From Verrucomicrobia bacterium 12-59-8 (lineage in GTDB: Bacteria; Verrucomicrobiota; Verrucomicrobiae; Verrucomicrobiales; Verrucomicrobiaceae), in NCBI GenBank assembly GCA_002279765.1, contig NCCR01000272.1, positions 1-5,765 on the forward strand: a DNA stretch of 5,765 nucleotides. The letters are read 5' to 3'. Position 1 is the first letter of the stretch. Each line of letters opens with the position of its first letter. Made by a program: the position numbers and the translations under genes. This document shows, piece by piece, positions 5,718-5,765 of the stretch. A model generated the notes under the pieces. It was not told where the DNA came from and did not search any database. It saw nothing but the letters and a program-made list of their open reading frames with translations.

Positions 5718-5735
5718 TTTTTTCTGCGACTCGCC

Positions 5736-5765
5736 ATGTCTCTTAATTCCAACATTCCCTCCGGC
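5736..5765 (+). CDS. sdhA: Succinate dehydrogenase flavoprotein subunit, N-terminal fragment
   Basis: Only the first ten codons are inside the window: MSLNSNIPSG. The S-x-IP-x-G pattern matches the start of SdhA proteins from Bacteroidota and Verrucomicrobiota, where it precedes PLAEKW. The gene begins 18 bases after the sdhC stop on the same strand, the normal order in b558-type sdh operons. No FAD-binding motif can be seen because the window ends. SdhA oxidises succinate to fumarate through covalently bound FAD on the cytoplasmic side. The identity rests on position and ten residues. Confidence 0.75.
   Translation, partial: MSLNSNIPSG

Noticed and set aside
5718..5727. T-rich stretch after sdhC as a terminator
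   Set aside because: No hairpin precedes the T-run, and sdhA begins a few bases later in the same operon.

Overview
The window looks like part of a chromosome from a Verrucomicrobiota-type bacterium, perhaps near Prosthecobacter or Verrucomicrobium. This is inferred from the five-helix cytochrome b558-type SdhC followed by an SdhA whose first residues end in IPSG, the moderately high GC, and the near absence of Shine-Dalgarno sequences before most genes. No 16S rRNA or other phylogenetic marker is present.

Left part (1-1401). A small HU-type DNA-binding protein gene (91-363, +) is followed by a likely intrinsic terminator. Facing it on the minus strand is a compact cluster read right to left: a glyoxalase I-like VOC metalloenzyme (1401-1024), a BrnT-like toxin (1005-727) and a CopG/BrnA-like ribbon-helix-helix antitoxin (709-419). 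The gaps are only 18 and 17 bases.

Middle part (1402-4926). A 98-base divergent intergenic region contains two short perfect dyads. After it, three plus-strand genes encode a FabG/PhaB-like short-chain dehydrogenase, a single-chain family I CoA-transferase of the propionate/acetate CoA-transferase type, and an acetyl-CoA acetyltransferase (thiolase). The last two overlap by ATGA. Together they form a plausible C4 3-hydroxy/3-oxoacid module that interconverts 3-hydroxybutyryl (or 3-oxoacyl) units, acetoacetate, acetoacetyl-CoA and acetyl-CoA. The direction of flux cannot be read from the sequence. A structured, REP-like 68-base gap separates the dehydrogenase from the CoA-transferase.

Right part (4927-5765). 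The succinate dehydrogenase operon begins: sdhC is complete and the first ten codons of sdhA are present. The 86-base region before sdhC holds a possible 21-codon leader ORF that has its own AGGA ribosome site and a 4-base overlap with the sdhC start, inside a potential long hairpin. If the CoA-transferase can use succinyl-CoA, its succinate would feed the neighbouring dehydrogenase, but this is inference.

Every gap between genes is under 100 bases. I see no tRNA, rRNA, CRISPR array, insertion sequence or phage gene. Nothing here is clearly a new large system. The most interesting items are the sdhC leader ORF, the sequestered ribosome site before the dehydrogenase, the palindromic gap at 2259-2326 and the catabolic module next to sdh.
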